Positions 1 to 12,306 of a DNA stretch of 64,000 nt are shown here, piece by piece. A program made the translations under genes and the position numbers. The notes beneath the pieces are model-generated. The model did no database searches. It saw only the letters and a program-made list of their open reading frames with translations, and was not told the origin of the DNA. The stretch spans positions 18,851,501-18,915,500 of the forward strand of contig CM060188.1 of NCBI GenBank assembly GCA_030549335.1, given 5' to 3'. Every line of letters starts with the position of its first letter. Positions within the stretch are counted from its first letter, which is position 1. Source of the stretch: Pontederia crassipes (Eukaryota > Streptophyta > Magnoliopsida > Commelinales > Pontederiaceae).

Positions 1-288
1 TAACACAAATATAATATATAAATAATAATAACAAATCATTAATAGTAATAAATTATTATGTAAATATTATATATTTATGTTTATTCATAATAATATTATG
101 TAATTCAATTTTTTAATGATTTATCATTCAAATTTTTTCTAGCGCTGACACGTGTATGGTATCTGTGGTGGTAGGTGAGCTGATCAATATTCGACCCTTG
201 GATGTCCTCTCTTTACTTGGATGATTTCCACCTAGGCGAGTTGAGTGGGTGGAAATCACTATTGTTCATCACATGGCCCATCTGTAGG
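1..288. other. Unassigned AT-rich sequence
   Basis: The first 120 bases are very AT-rich. Positions 121-288 are more balanced and look like unique sequence. I recognise no gene, repeat or transposon end here. Confidence 0.4.
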
Positions 289-1409
289 GTAAATTACATG
301 ATTAGTCCTTCAACTTTTAGTCGATTTCAAATCGGTCCTTCAATTTCAATTTGTAATTAGAACATTTTTCATCTTTAATTTTCTTGCACGATTAGTTCAT
401 TTGATCGGTGATAGTGAGTTTTCCGGTTGCCTTGCATATGCGGCCGTCACGTGAGTCGTTTCTCTTTTATCCACATCACTCAAGTCATCCACGTCATTTA
501 ATGCTACTAAACCGAATAAATTACATGGATCACCCGAGTCGATTTCTAAACGGTCCTCCAACTTCAATTTGTAACTAGAACGTCCACCAATTTTGATTTT
601 ATTGCACAATTCATTCACTTAATCAGTAGTAGACAATCTTTCAATTACCTTGCCGATGTGGCGTAATAAAATATAATAAAAAAATTAGCTTGCTGACATG
701 GCACAATAAAAATATAATAATAAAAATATTATAAAAATTAATAAAAATAAAAATGACAAAGGGCGCCGCCCCCCTTTTGCTCCTCGTCGCGTAAGAGAAA
801 AAAAAGAGGGACGACACCCACCTCTGCGTGCCGACGAGCCGATAGAAGGGGGTGACGGCCCCTCTTTTCGTCTTCGTGCATGGAGAGAAGAAAAAGGGGG
901 GCCGGCACCCCCCTCTCCCAGCTCCCCAATGAGCTGTCATTTTTTTATTACTTTTGTAATTTTTTATTATAATGTTGTTTTATTATGTCATGTCAACAAG
1001 TTAATTTTTTTATTATATTTTATTATGCCATGTCATCAAGGTAACCAAGAGAGTGTCTATTGCGGGTCAAGTGGATGAATCATACAATAAAATTAAAGTT
1101 CATGGACGTTCTAATTACAAATTGAAGTTGGGGGACCGTTTAGAAATCGACTCAACGTTGGAGGACGATTCGTGTAATTTACCTAGTTTAGTAGTATCAA
1201 ATGACGTGGATGACTTGAATGATGTGAATAAAAGAGAAATGACTCACGTGGCGGCCACGTACGCAAGGCAACCGGAAAACCCACTATCATCGGTTAAGAG
1301 GACTAATCGTGTAAGAAAATTAAAGATGTGGGATGTTCTAATTACAAATTGAAGTTAGGGAACCAATTTGAAATTGACTCAAAGGTAAGGGACTAATCGT
1401 GTAATTTGC
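289..1409. mobile_element. Foldback (long-TIR) DNA transposon, MULE-like
   Basis: Two arms of about 440 bp (289-730 and 965-1409) are inverted copies of each other. The left outer end reads GTAAATTACATGATTAGTCC and the right end is its near-complement. Between the arms lie AT-rich flanks and a GC-rich core (about 765-925) rich in C and G runs. Open frames crossing the arms are by-products of the inverted repeat and show no transposase motif. No clear target duplication was found. The design matches the elements at 37,530-38,520 and 47,719-49,888, which do have 9-bp-type duplications, so a non-autonomous Mutator-like element is the best guess. Confidence 0.7.
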
Positions 1410-2090
1410 ATTCGTTGCGATTCTGGCATCGAATCATCATCGTACTCTTGGGACTGACGATCGAGATTAGATGACCGTTGCTTGGGTTGTACGTTCAGCT
1501 CGGGTAAGGTTCGTACGCCTCCGGCGACTCCTAGATCCTGAGTGACACCAAAGGAGGTGGACCGCCGATCGTGCCTCGTCCTCGAAGAATGGGTCTCCAT
1601 GCCATTGTGGAGGATGCGGTTCCTACACGATGCCAGAAGAGAGTGAGACGTTGGGTGTATTAATATGAGCCTACTTACCTTTGTTTTGATTTTTTGTCAA
1701 GGGCCCCCCTCCTATGAAGATTGGGAGCCATCTACGGTGCAGTTGTTCCTTTCCTTCTCAAGGTTGACTTTCTCTCCGTGCGGACGCCTAGGATGAGGAC
1801 GTCGTCCAGCGGTTCATCATCGGAGAACTCCCCTTCTAGGTCCCTTTCGCTGCCCTCCATATTATCTCTCAAATCTTGTATTACTTGACTGACGAAGGAG
1901 AGATGCGTTGACTAGAGACATGCTTGTATGTTGATCTAGGGGGATGGTGCCTCTGGTCGAAAGAGGCTGAGTGCCAACCGAAACTCCAGATCTAAAGGAT
2001 ACAATCTCGTTCTGCGTCGTATTTCAGGGCTATGCCCTATCTCGCGGGGAGAGAAGACCAACAAAACTCATAATTTACAATTTTTTACCT
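1410..2090. other. Unassigned, possibly decayed coding or TE sequence
   Basis: This stretch is clearly less AT-rich than its surroundings, which hints at old coding or transposon sequence. No frame longer than about 70 codons is convincing and I recognise no domain. It is followed by strongly AT-rich DNA. Confidence 0.3.
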
Positions 2091-2404
2091 TAATTATTTA
2101 TTTTATTTACAATTGACTAATTTTATTTTTCAAAATACATATTAATTTTTAAAAAATAATGCTTACTCAAAATCAAGCTTATTATTAGCATTACCAAATG
2201 AATTAACTTTCCTATTATTTAATTTTACTTTCTCTTTTTTCCTTCTATACTAATTATTATGTTTCCTTTTTTTTCTCCTATTAATTTTCAAATCTAGAGA
2301 TTCTCTCTTGCATTAAGTCTTTTATTTCCTTTTTTATATTAACAACTTTCAAATTCAGTTTTAATACTTTCTCTTTTCTTTTATTTACTTCCTTTTTATT
2401 CAAA

Positions 2405-2565
2405 ATATAAAAAATTGGGTTGAACCCAAACTCTCGGTTCAACCCGATTTTTTTGGTTCTATCTGGTTCATTCCAGTTTTTCATCAAAATTGAATAGGCC
2501 GGACCGGACTGGTAGCCAATTCGCGATTGAACCGAGCCAATCCGATCCGGTTTCAAAATGTTATA
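2405..2565. repeat. MITE-like fragment rich in GGTTCAACCC/CGGACCGG motifs
   Basis: The stretch alternates short self-complementary pieces such as GGGTTGAACCC and CCGGACCGG and ends in GATCCGGTTTC. This pattern is typical of non-autonomous TIR transposons in plants. Its ends and target duplication are not resolved. Confidence 0.35.
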
Positions 2566-2574
2566 AAAAGTAGA

Positions 2575-3185
2575 TGTGATAAATTATTTTTACTGAGTGT
2601 TTGAATTAAAAATATGTATAATAAACATAGGTTATAAATTTGTTAAAAATTAAAAATAAATGTATATTTAAAAATTTTATGCCAAAATTTTTGTTAAAAT
2701 ATATTATTTAAATATAAAAATCATTTTTAATAATTTATATTTAATTAAATATTAACTTTTAATGAAATAATAAGTAATAAATAATATTATATTAATACTT
2801 TATAATAAATAAATTATTTATATAGAAAAGATAAAGAAAGAGAAAATGACAAAAGAAAATACAAAAGTAGAAAAGGATATAAAAAACAGGAAGAAAAAAA
2901 AAAGCAACAGCCTAGTTCCTCTAGCCAAATAGTCCCCACATGATTTGATAGGATTCAACCGTTCATATTGCGAAACACATGAAAATGTAAAAGAAAAAAA
3001 GTGAGTAGAATTGAGGGGGGCAACTAGATTCCACAAAGAACACATTTCTCTTATGATGGCTGGTGGCCTCGTTTGGCAATCAAAATCAGGTGAAATCAGT
3101 GCTCTGATTCCACTTCCACTTGGTTCTCCAAACAAGGTTGCACGACTTAGTTCGAAGCTAGGCCGCATTATTAATGGGCGAATCA
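2575..3185. repeat. AT-rich hAT-like MITE relic
   Basis: The AT-rich body matches, with many differences, the body of the element at 35,706-36,387. It shares runs of TTAATAATTTATATTTAA type and a closing AAAGAAAATG segment. The pieces CCAAATAGTCCCC (about 2,925) and CTCGTTTGGCAA (about 3,068) are of the TIR type seen in the other copies, so several ends are probably mixed here. Confidence 0.45.
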
Positions 3186-3628
3186 GGGTATTCCTAGTTC
3201 CTTTTTTTTACCATGACGTGATCTTTTTTATTTTGCAAACTCTTTTTTTTCTTTTAGTTTTCCTTTTTTTACTTATCTTATATATAATAATTTATTTATT
3301 ATATGTAAAATATTAATAATAAGTTATTAATATAATAATATTGATTATTTCATTATAAAATTTTAATATTTCATTCAATATAAATTATTAAAAAAATAAT
3401 TTTTTATAACCCTTTGTGGTTCTCCTATATAATCTGACATTTTAGCAAATTTCTTCTACGGAGATCTCGCTTGTGAGGGGTCAAGAGGGGATTCGGGGGG
3501 ATCCCCCTGCGGGGGTTGCAAGGGGGGGGGGGACTCCGCTGAGTGAAAATTTTTAGGGGTATTATGTGTATGATTCAAAATTGATTTATATTCTTATCAC
3601 GAGATAGATGTCTTATTTGGGGGATTAA

Positions 3629-5411
3629 TGTTGGAATTTGAAGGTTTCAAATTTTAAATATATTACTTTGTGAACATTGAAAATGAATTTATACTAATTA
3701 GTTAAGTATGAAATGTAACATCACATCTTTTCATCAATGAAGTGTTATAATATTGAATCAAAAGATATATTCACATGTGTTATAAGTGAAATGATATCAT
3801 GAATAAGTTATCTCATTAATGAAAGGATATTCTTAAATGAAGAGTCGCATCACTTCATAAGTGAAGAGATATATTCACTTTTGAATATGTGTGTTCATAT
3901 TTTAAGAGTTACATTCACACTTGAATAGATGCATCGTTTCATCATAAGATGTGTCCCTTAATATGTGTTCACATACCAATAGATGTGTCCTTTCATCATA
4001 AGGTGTGTCCTTATATGAAAAAGAATTAGGTGAACTCTTTCATTAATAGGTGGGCCTTTTGGATGAATAGACACTAGGCGCATCCCTTCGTGAAGTACCC
4101 TTTCAAGCATATAAATAGACTTCCTCTTCTTGCACTTTTTCATCATTCGAAAGCAATTGAAAGTGATGAGAAGCAATGAACATGTGATGAGTACATCACA
4201 TGAAAATGCATTAAAAAAACAAATTAAATTCCCAAGAAAATGTCTGGTCATTTTAATTTTAAATGTTAAGAAAAATAAAAAATACATTCCCTAGTTATTA
4301 AAAGTATTTTTAAAATTTTTTAGTCCCTTTTCAAAAAAAAAATATAATTGAACAAATAAAAAATAAAAGCTAATAGAAATTTTGAGGAACTAAAAAAAGG
4401 AAAATTCACGAGTTAGAAATGAAAGTGGAAAAAAATCATAGTTCACATGAAGTAAATAGAAAAAGTGACTTTTGAAATTTGAAGGTTTCAAATTTCAAAT
4501 ATACAACTTTGTGAACATTGAAAATGTGTTCATACTAATTAATTAAATATGAAATGTATCATCACATCTTTTTATTAATGAAGTGTTACAATGTTGAATG
4601 AAAAGACATGTCCACACGCGTTATAAGTGAAATGGTGTCATGAATGAATTATCTCATTAATGAAATGATATTTTTAGATAAAAAGTCACATTACTTCATA
4701 AATGAAGAGATATGTTCACATTTAAAAATGTGTGTTCATATTTTAAGATTATTATGTTCACATTTGAATAGATGCATCATTTCATCACAGGACATGTTCC
4801 TTAATATATGTTCACATATCAATAGATGTGTCCTTTTATCATAAGGTGTGTCCTTATATAAAAAGGAATTAAGTTAACCCTTTTATTTTAAGAGGTGTGT
4901 CTTTTGGACGAAAAGACACTAGATGCATCTTTTTGTGAAGCATCCTTTCAAGTTTATAAATAAGCTTCTCCTTCTTGCATTTTCAAGTAATTGAAGCATT
5001 CCAAAGAAATTAAAAGTGACAAGAAGTAATGAATATGAAAATGCATTCAAGTCATTGCAAATTATTAGAATAAGAGACTGAATTCTTCAACAGTTGCTAG
5101 TTGACGCACTCAGTGACTTCATTGCATCCTAAGAATATTATTGTCGTAAACCCAATAGCAAACTTCGTGTGGGGACAAATAATTCTTTAAAGATAGCGAT
5201 TCATCGTGCCTCGAAGTCTTGATCTTCTGTAAAAGAGAATGACTATATAAACTCCATGATGACTAGGTTATTTCGTATTATTGTAATCATCATTATTCTA
5301 TAATAAAAAGAATCGTCGCTTTCCGAAGACATAATCCGATTTAGGGTGAACCTCGTAAATCTCGATATTCTTCTGTATTCGTGCGATCTCTCTCCCTCTT
5401 TTCATAATAGT
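3629..5411 (+). repeat. Copia-like LTR relic with a duplicated first part
   Basis: The unit starts TGTTGGAATTTGAAGG, preceded by a purine-rich TTTGGGGGATTAA. The stretch from about 3,632 to 4,160 is repeated, diverged, at about 4,471-5,000. The second copy continues into a TATATAA box at 5,244-5,250, an AATAAAAAG at about 5,303 and a CT-rich end. Between the two copies sits a roughly 270-bp block that is an inverted match to 29.2-29.4 kb and 46.1-46.35 kb. No protein-coding part is visible. I read this as a fossil LTR, or two LTR pieces, from a copia-type element. Confidence 0.5.
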
Positions 5412-5643
5412 TAAATAATATATTTTTGACAAATTTTTAATAAAAATTTTTAATATATATTATGTATTTTATTTCTTTAACAATTTACAATCTATATTTA
5501 TAATACATATTTTTAATTCAATCACCCACTAAAATTAACCCATAACATCTATTTTTTTATTACATCAACTGCATTATTTCGCGTTATCAAATTTCACTTC
5601 ATCCAAATACATCTCGAACAGGGACGGAGCTGCAGTGTAGTTA

Positions 5644-5676
<33 letters not shown>

Positions 5677-6064
5677 CTTGGCCCCTCCCAATTTTTTTCT
5701 AAGCACTAATTATTAGTATATAAATTATATAAAGTTTGTTAATTAAAGTATAGTTTGGCCCCCCTAAACTTTTACACATATTAATGAATATTAGAAATTT
5801 TTTATAAATATAAAATATTTTCTCAAATTTACTGCTTTTATTCTTATATTTTTTTTGTGTTTGTTAGCTTATCTTTTCTTATTTATGAAATAAAAATTAC
5901 AAAGTTATCATATATGGCCCCCCAACCTCCTACGCTGGCTCAAACTATTTTCTTATTTATGAAATAAAAATTACAAAGTTATCGTCCCTGATCCCGAACT
6001 AATATGTCAACTCAAACTATTTACGAGAACTTAGTGAACTTATGTTTTCGTTGCCAAATGACCC
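5412..6064 (-). repeat. hAT-like MITE relic, reverse orientation
   Basis: Read on the minus strand, this matches the left half of the MITE at 35,706-36,387. It ends on the plus strand with TTGCCAAATGACCCC, the complement of that element's GGGTCATTTGACAA end. It is interrupted by the smaller element at 5,619-5,990. Confidence 0.6.
5619..5990. mobile_element. Small hAT-type MITE with 8-bp target duplication
   Basis: Inverted ends are CAGGGACGGAGC and ATCGTCCCTG. It is flanked by ATCTCGAA (5,611-5,618) and ATCCCGAA (5,991-5,998), an 8-bp duplication with one mismatch that is typical of hAT elements. Inside is a run of about 30 G followed by GGCCCCTCCC, and a 33-bp segment present twice (about 5,877-5,910 and 5,951-5,983). 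It sits inside the older MITE relic. Confidence 0.8.
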
Positions 6065-8670
6065 CTAAAAGTTGAAGAAACTCGGTTCTACTTTTTATAT
6101 TATTGTTTTATGTTGTTTTATGATGAAAAAATAGTTTTAGGCATTCTTTTGTTTGAAGATGTTTAATATGGACTAAACATTGTACGTGGAACTGGGATCG
6201 CTGAAAAATGTGTTTGTCGATGTTTTTTTATGAATTTTATTGTTAACATAGCTACCTTGCTCTCTCCCTTGAAGTTTATATGGGTATTGCATTAAGTGTC
6301 ATTTCCTTGATTAATTTGCACCCCCACTTCGACTGATTATTTGTTTTGTTTGTACACTTTTTTTTTTGTAACCAATCATCGTTATTTGAGGTCGATCGTT
6401 TAACTCGCATAAGACTACTGAGCACACTAACAAAAGATTGAATTGTGACTGGGCTTATAGAGGACGGCAACATACCATATAGATGATGGGAATCAAGTTG
6501 AGCAATGAGTTTAGCAAGACGTTCGTGATGCTTGTTTCATTAAGAGGGTGTCTACTGCAATACCTTTTCATATTACATAGCAATATGCATTGTCTATAAA
6601 AAAGATTGCCACCTATTAAATTATTAGCAATGTGCATAACCTTATTTATTATGTACAAATAATTTTTTAAGCAATTTAAATATCACTATACAATTTTTAC
6701 TAAAATACCCTTTATCACTAATATTAAATTAAATATTATATATTCTAACAAAAAACTCAAATAAAATTAATAATTAAATAAATATAATTATAAATATTAC
6801 ATATATATTTTTAAATGAAAATAATGGTAATGTATATAATATTTAAAATAATAACAAAATAATAATGTGCAATTCACGTGAATAACAATAATAAAATATT
6901 TTTATATAAATTAATTATGATGGTAATAATATTATTTGTTGTTTTTATATAATTTTTTATATTATTTTTATGATTTATTTGTCTAAGATTGGAAAGGGTA
7001 TGGAAAGAAAATAAAAATAAATTGTCATTTGGGTGGTAATCTGATGGACACCCCTTCTTAATCAATGTGGATTGTCACTTTATAGGCAATCTGCATTACT
7101 AGGCAATTCAGATTACCTGTAAATTAAAATAAAGTAAACAACAATGTAGTGGGCCCAAATAATTTAACTTTAGATTATTAGTAATCTAGAAAAATTACTT
7201 GTAGGAAAACGTCCCCTGCCTTCAAGAATATTTTTTGATGCTTTGCTAGTTAATTTGGGTGCTTCAAGAGATTTCTTTCTTAGATTTTAAAGAACTCATC
7301 ATGAGCTAGAAATTTCTAATTTAGTTTCCATGGCTTCAAGCAACCGACACAAATTTGGATATAGGAGTATGAATGGCTATTGTGAGGTGTTGGTTGAGTA
7401 CTCCAGTGGATAAGTGTGCTGATGAGCTGTGCTTTAGTGTGTTTAGTACTTAGTAGTGTGCAGCGAGTATTGAGTTATTAAGTGCGTGTACCTGAGTGAG
7501 GTTGCTTACATGCATGATGTATGCTCATGTGAGATATTATAACACCCAAACTTCGTAATCATTCTTAAATAGCAAGTGTTGTTATTAGCTGTTTAAAAAT
7601 ATTCTATAGAGCTGTCAGCTGTGATTGGTCATCAATGGAAAGAGTTGATGGACAAAAGCCTGGCCCAACACTCGATTGGATTGAGACCTGCTTGCAAGAG
7701 GTCTCCACCTCAAGGAGGGAGGGAGGGAGGGAGAGAGAGATGCAAGGTTGGAATTTTGTTTTTTTCCTATTAGAAATCTGACCAGCAAGAGTAATAGGAT
7801 GTTGAGGTGATGAATATTATGAGAGTGAGTTCACACTGATTCTTAGCTTTTTTTTAGCATGCTTTCATCGATCCATTGTCTGGTAGGAAACTCATTTGAA
7901 GGTATATCCTATGTTCTCGATCGTACCTTTCTCCACTTAAGCAATTCAGTTCTTTAACCTTTTGTATCAAGATAACTCGATGTTATCGTTTAATAGATAA
8001 GTAGTATTTTTAACCTTTTCTTAGTTCTTATCCATTTGTTGTTTTTTTTAAAAAAATATGAATTTTAATCAACTTTAGCATTTCATCAGTGGCACTTAAA
8101 CTGATTTAGTTTGATTGGAGGTAGCAAGAGTTTGGTGAGTAGAAAGTTAACTCCCCATGGATTAGTTACCTACATGCTATATCACATTTGGTCAATTGGA
8201 CCTGATCGGTGTTCTTAATTTACCTACATGCTATATCACATCTTGTGAGTGTAAGGACAGTGCTTCCATTAGGATCTGAATTTAAAATATCATAGTAGCT
8301 CATTTTTTTTATCTTACACTTGAACTCCACACACGCGCACACACGCACAAAATCACATCAACGATCAATTTAAAATTTCCCTAAAAAGACCATCGATGTA
8401 CATACGTCTGGTCAAACTCACGGTTAAAAACCAATCGGCGTCATCACTCGCGGGAGTACGTAGGGGGCATGAATTTAATTACTTATTCAATGGAATATTT
8501 AAAAACCAGTGAATATGCACGGATGATCCTTGATCACTTGATTGTACTAAAAATTAATGCACAACGAGTGACGAAGGCAAGGACATTTCCTAAATGATAT
8601 ATTATCTAATAATCGTCTTAAAAATCTTCCTAATGTTATATGTTATAATTTTATTAATTTTTGTGAGTGT
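6065..8670 (+). repeat. Duplicated non-coding block, copy A, left part
   Basis: Aligned by eye with copy B: 6,120-6,480 matches 36,440-36,477 plus 37,194-37,440; 7,222-7,360 matches 38,530-38,660; 7,360-7,700 matches 41,640-41,955; 7,690-8,390 matches 42,547-42,835; and 8,390-8,560 matches 43,655-43,830. No convincing gene is present. A GGGA/GA-rich microsatellite lies at about 7,713-7,740. Confidence 0.75.
6549..7217. mobile_element. AT-rich MITE specific to copy A
   Basis: The paralogous site in copy B (about 37,485-37,505) lacks this segment, which brackets the insertion. The ends are GGGTGTCTACTGCAATACC on the left and AGGAAAACGTCCCC on the right. Read inverted, both have the GGG(T/G)..TAnTnCAA style of plant hAT or PIF MITEs. 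The interior is AT-rich with no coding capacity. Confidence 0.55.
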
Positions 8671-10440
8671 TGTAACGTTTACAATCTTCATAAGGCAATT
8701 AACAAAAAATTAATAAGGAAATCACATTAAAGAATTAGAAATCTATGCAATTAATGAAGAAATCAGAATTTGAAACGAACTCAAAAAAAAAAGGAAGTGC
8801 AAGGATGAAAACAAGGATGGAAACGACTGACCATTCCCTCCCTGGATCGCGCCCCACGAAGATCGGCCGTACGTCGATAGGAACGTCGGCGACCAAAGCG
8901 AAGGTACCTTAGCGTTTTAAATCTCTAGACGAAGAAATATGGATTGTTCAATGCGTAAATCTAGTTCATCATGATCCTGAGATGATTATCTGCATTTTTC
9001 GCATTCATGTTGTGACGATTTGATGTTCGGAGGACCGTCGGAAATGGAGAAGAAGTCCGGCGGCCTTATTTTATCGCAGGAACCGGTCGATCGATTTTTG
9101 GAACGGTCGACTGGTCCACGAGTTCCTATTGATCGATCGACCGGCCTCACCATGGCGGTCGACCGATTTATCTATCCACGGACAGATCTAATTTCACGAT
9201 CGGCCGACCGAACATCTGATCGGTCGACCAATCCGACGTATAGAGCATATTCTCACGACCTTACAACTAGTCAACCGATCACCAACACTGTCGATCGATC
9301 CTATGCGCAGTGCGCATTTTGTAAATCTTGCAACCGGTCGATCGATCACCAGAACGATCGATCGATCCAGTAGAGTAACCGGTCGACCAGCCCACGTGTG
9401 TGGCCGACTGATCCACAGACACCCCACAAAGAACACGACCGACCGATCCAAGAGGACCGGAGCCAGAGAACAATCGACCGACCCATCAGGAATAGTCGAC
9501 CGGTCCGGTCAGATCAGCTGGGTTAGACCATTCAGTTCAGTCAGACCCTTCAGTCTAAACCCACTAGATTGATCTGCTCATAAATTCTAAATCTAAGACT
9601 CTAACCAATTCACCTATATTGACTGAGTTCTATTGTACCGAAATTAACGCCCAGTTGGGTCATGATTCATAGATTATATGATAAGCAAAGATAAGTAAAG
9701 TAAAGATAAATACACGGGATTGTTATGTGCCACCCCATTGTATAGACCAAGGATTACAGTACAGTATAGAGAGGGACAAATAGTTAGCTGAGGAGACAGC
9801 GAAGCTACTAGTCTTTGATGACCACTGTTCCTGAGATTTTAGATCTTCTCCCACCTGTATCTCGAATGAAGGGTGATCGATTGGTCACACTCCTTCCCCT
9901 AGAGAACATAATATTGAGCCAGAGGGACAAGTAGCTAACTGAGGAATGCAGGTCTTCTTCCACCTGCATTTCGAATTGGGTGACGCATTGTCGCACCCCT
10001 TTCCATTTATGGGTTTACTGGCTTTACAGATTCAGAGAGACACCTCTAACATTCCAACCTAATAAAGTCGAGCTCGCATATGACAATTAACTTTAATGAC
10101 AGTATAGTAATGTAAAAGATGTAGTGCAACTCACAGTAAAGCAATGTAAAGCAGAGTATTGTAAAGTAAAGCATAGAGCATGGTAAAATAAAGTATGGTA
10201 CAGTATAGAATATGGTACAGTAAAGCATGGAATATGGTCTGATAAAAATAATGTAGAGTAAAGACAAAGTATAGTCATAGTAAAGAACAAAGCACAAATA
10301 TTGATATTGTCAAAGAATGATGTATTGATCCCTTATTATTAATGCACAGAAATCTGAGTATAGTATTATTCATCATTGATAAATTAGTTATATGATTATC
10401 ATGGATCCTTATTTCACCGTCTATTTTGCTATTGTACTAG
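8671..10440 (+). repeat. Left LTR of the Tekay element
   Basis: This is homologous to the right LTR over its whole length. It contains the array of GGTCGACC-type palindromes (about 9,080-9,500) and a GTAAAGCA-rich short-repeat stretch (about 10,090-10,290). Both blocks recur in the right LTR. Confidence 0.85.
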
Positions 10441-10603
10441 ACTTGTAGTGGAGGAGCTTGTTGTGAAGGACGGTAGGACTATTGTTGTGGACGATTGTAC
10501 TGTTGAGGCGCTGGGTAAAGGCGAGGCCGATTGTCCCGTCATTGATGCTGACGGTTGTTTCACCTGAATTATTGTTGTGGTTGGGAACTCTAGCCTACAT
10601 TCT
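10441..10603 (-). pseudogene. Tekay gag fossil, Pro/Gln-rich part
   Basis: The minus strand encodes Gln-, Asn-, Pro- and Arg-rich sequence of the kind found just before the zinc knuckle of Tekay gag proteins. It lies opposite in orientation to pol. Before the Athila-type insertion it was continuous with 21,024-21,345. It is a fossil fragment. Confidence 0.55.
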
Positions 10604-12306
10604 TGATACGTTTGATTTTGTAACAATAAAATTTGCTAGCAAGTGCACTAGTAGCTCAAGTAATATAGTAATAGGAGTAAGAGTGTCGAACCCACGAGGA
10701 ATATTATTAATTCAATATCTGAAATTATAAATTAATAAGAGAGGAAAAACATGGATTTTTGGAAAGAGGTTTTATGAAATAAAATAAGGAAAATAAGATA
10801 AAGATAAAATAATGGTGTTGAAGTTAGGCCTTAGGATGAAAATAGATCAGGATAAATATTTGAACCGAAAAAGATAAATTTAATCTTTAAAGATGGATTA
10901 GGAATTTTCCCAAGTTATTAATTTACAAGATTAACATCACAGAGTCCACAAACTGGTAATTCTGCTATTTAATCCGGTAAATCAAACTATCTTAAATTTA
11001 ATCAAACTTAAAGTCCCACAAACTGGTATTCGTCAGATAAGATTAAAATTAAGATGCATTAATATGAAAATCCTAGACTATTAATCACTCCACAAACTGG
11101 TTAGATTAACAGACCACATAAACTTGATTCTCCACACACTAGTTATAAATTTATGTCAATTATTAATTTCACATAAAATCAATTAATTTAATTAATGAAT
11201 TCTGAAATTAAATAATCCACAAACTGGTAAGTACTCAACTCAGAAATCCAAATAATTAAATTAAAAGCATTAAGCACAATTAATTAATTGATCAGAAAAG
11301 ATTAAAACAAATAATATAGGGTCCAAATAATTTCCCTTCAATAATAATCTCCTAAAATGAAATAAATAAAAATATGGAGTTCATCCTAGAAATTCTGGAG
11401 AGATAATAACAAAATAATAATAATTGGAAGAATTACACCCAAACAGACAAAAGTCGAAGCTTCGGATCACGGGCAGACAGTCGGGCAGCCTCTCGGACTT
11501 GATCAAGATCGCGATCAACTTCCAGCCGTCGCACCTCTCTCCTCTTTGTCGTAGCCTGCAGAGCTCACGACTCGCTGTGGAAGAAACCTGAACTTCAGAG
11601 CACGAATTGAAACTATGGATTCTTCACGTATTTATAGGGTGCGGACGACTTCAATTTGATCTCGGCCGTAACATCGTACGGTTAACTTTAAATTTATAAG
11701 ATAAACTCGGCCAAAGATAAATCATTTTATCATTACGCCCAAAGATAAATCCTTTTTATCTTTACTCCCTTCGAGTCTCGGCCGTAATGAAAATATTTTA
11801 TCTTTACTCCTTTCCATTACTCCCAAAAGATAAAAAATCCTTTTATCTTTACGCCTTCAAATGTCTTGTTACGCCCAAAGATAAACTCATTTTTATCTTG
11901 TTACGCCCTTCATCTTCATGCCATTACGCCCTCCCAATTTCGGCCGTAAGGAAGGACTTCTCTTGTTACGCCCATTTATCTTTACGCCTTCAAATGTTAG
12001 CCGTAACAAGAATTAAATCTTGTTACTCCTTTTGAATCTCGGCCGTAACGACTTGGGTGTAAAGCCAAATCTCGGCCGTAAGAAATAATTTCTTTGAATT
12101 TCGGCCGAGATCCGAATTTTCCTGCAAATAATTATCAAAATTTAGTTAATCCATCCACAATTAAAATATTTAGAGAATTTAATAATTAAAATTGATAAAT
12201 CCGGAATTATGATTAGAAGTGACTAAAAATGATGCATGCCATGATCAAATTATAGAAAATTTCATTAAAATAATTAACTAAAATATGTTATATTTTGCAT
12301 GCATCA
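10604..12306 (-). repeat. 3' LTR of the Athila-type element (element sense)
   Basis: A 1,703-bp sequence, near-identical to 19,320-21,023. It runs TGAT...ATCA on the plus strand. It carries about five exact GGCCGTAA motifs between 11,660 and 12,090, interleaved with TTACGCCC repeats and ACAAACTGG repeats (10,935-11,230). Confidence 0.95.

Noticed and set aside
641-940. Frames of 99 and 63 codons on the minus strand in the first element, and similar GC-rich frames at 37,983-38,438 and 48,007-48,481
   Set aside because: They lie in the GC-rich inverted arms of foldback elements, on both strands at once, with no recognisable domain.
3522-3532. Long G runs (also 5,648-5,677, 37,852-37,871, 48,171-48,186 and 49,446-49,462) as functional sites in themselves
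   Set aside because: Lengths of mononucleotide runs are unreliable in assemblies. Apart from their link to the MITE family noted above there is nothing to support a function.
9020-9572. Asp-Arg-Ser-rich reading frames in the LTRs (also 25,674-26,223 and 55,013-55,261)
   Set aside because: They arise from the GATCGGTCGACC palindrome array. Both strands and several frames are open and sequence drift is not codon-like, so they are treated as non-coding.
11787-12035. 82-codon frame repeated identically at 20,504-20,752
   Set aside because: It is identical only because the LTRs are near-identical. It runs antisense to the element through the TTACGCCC repeats and has no protein features.
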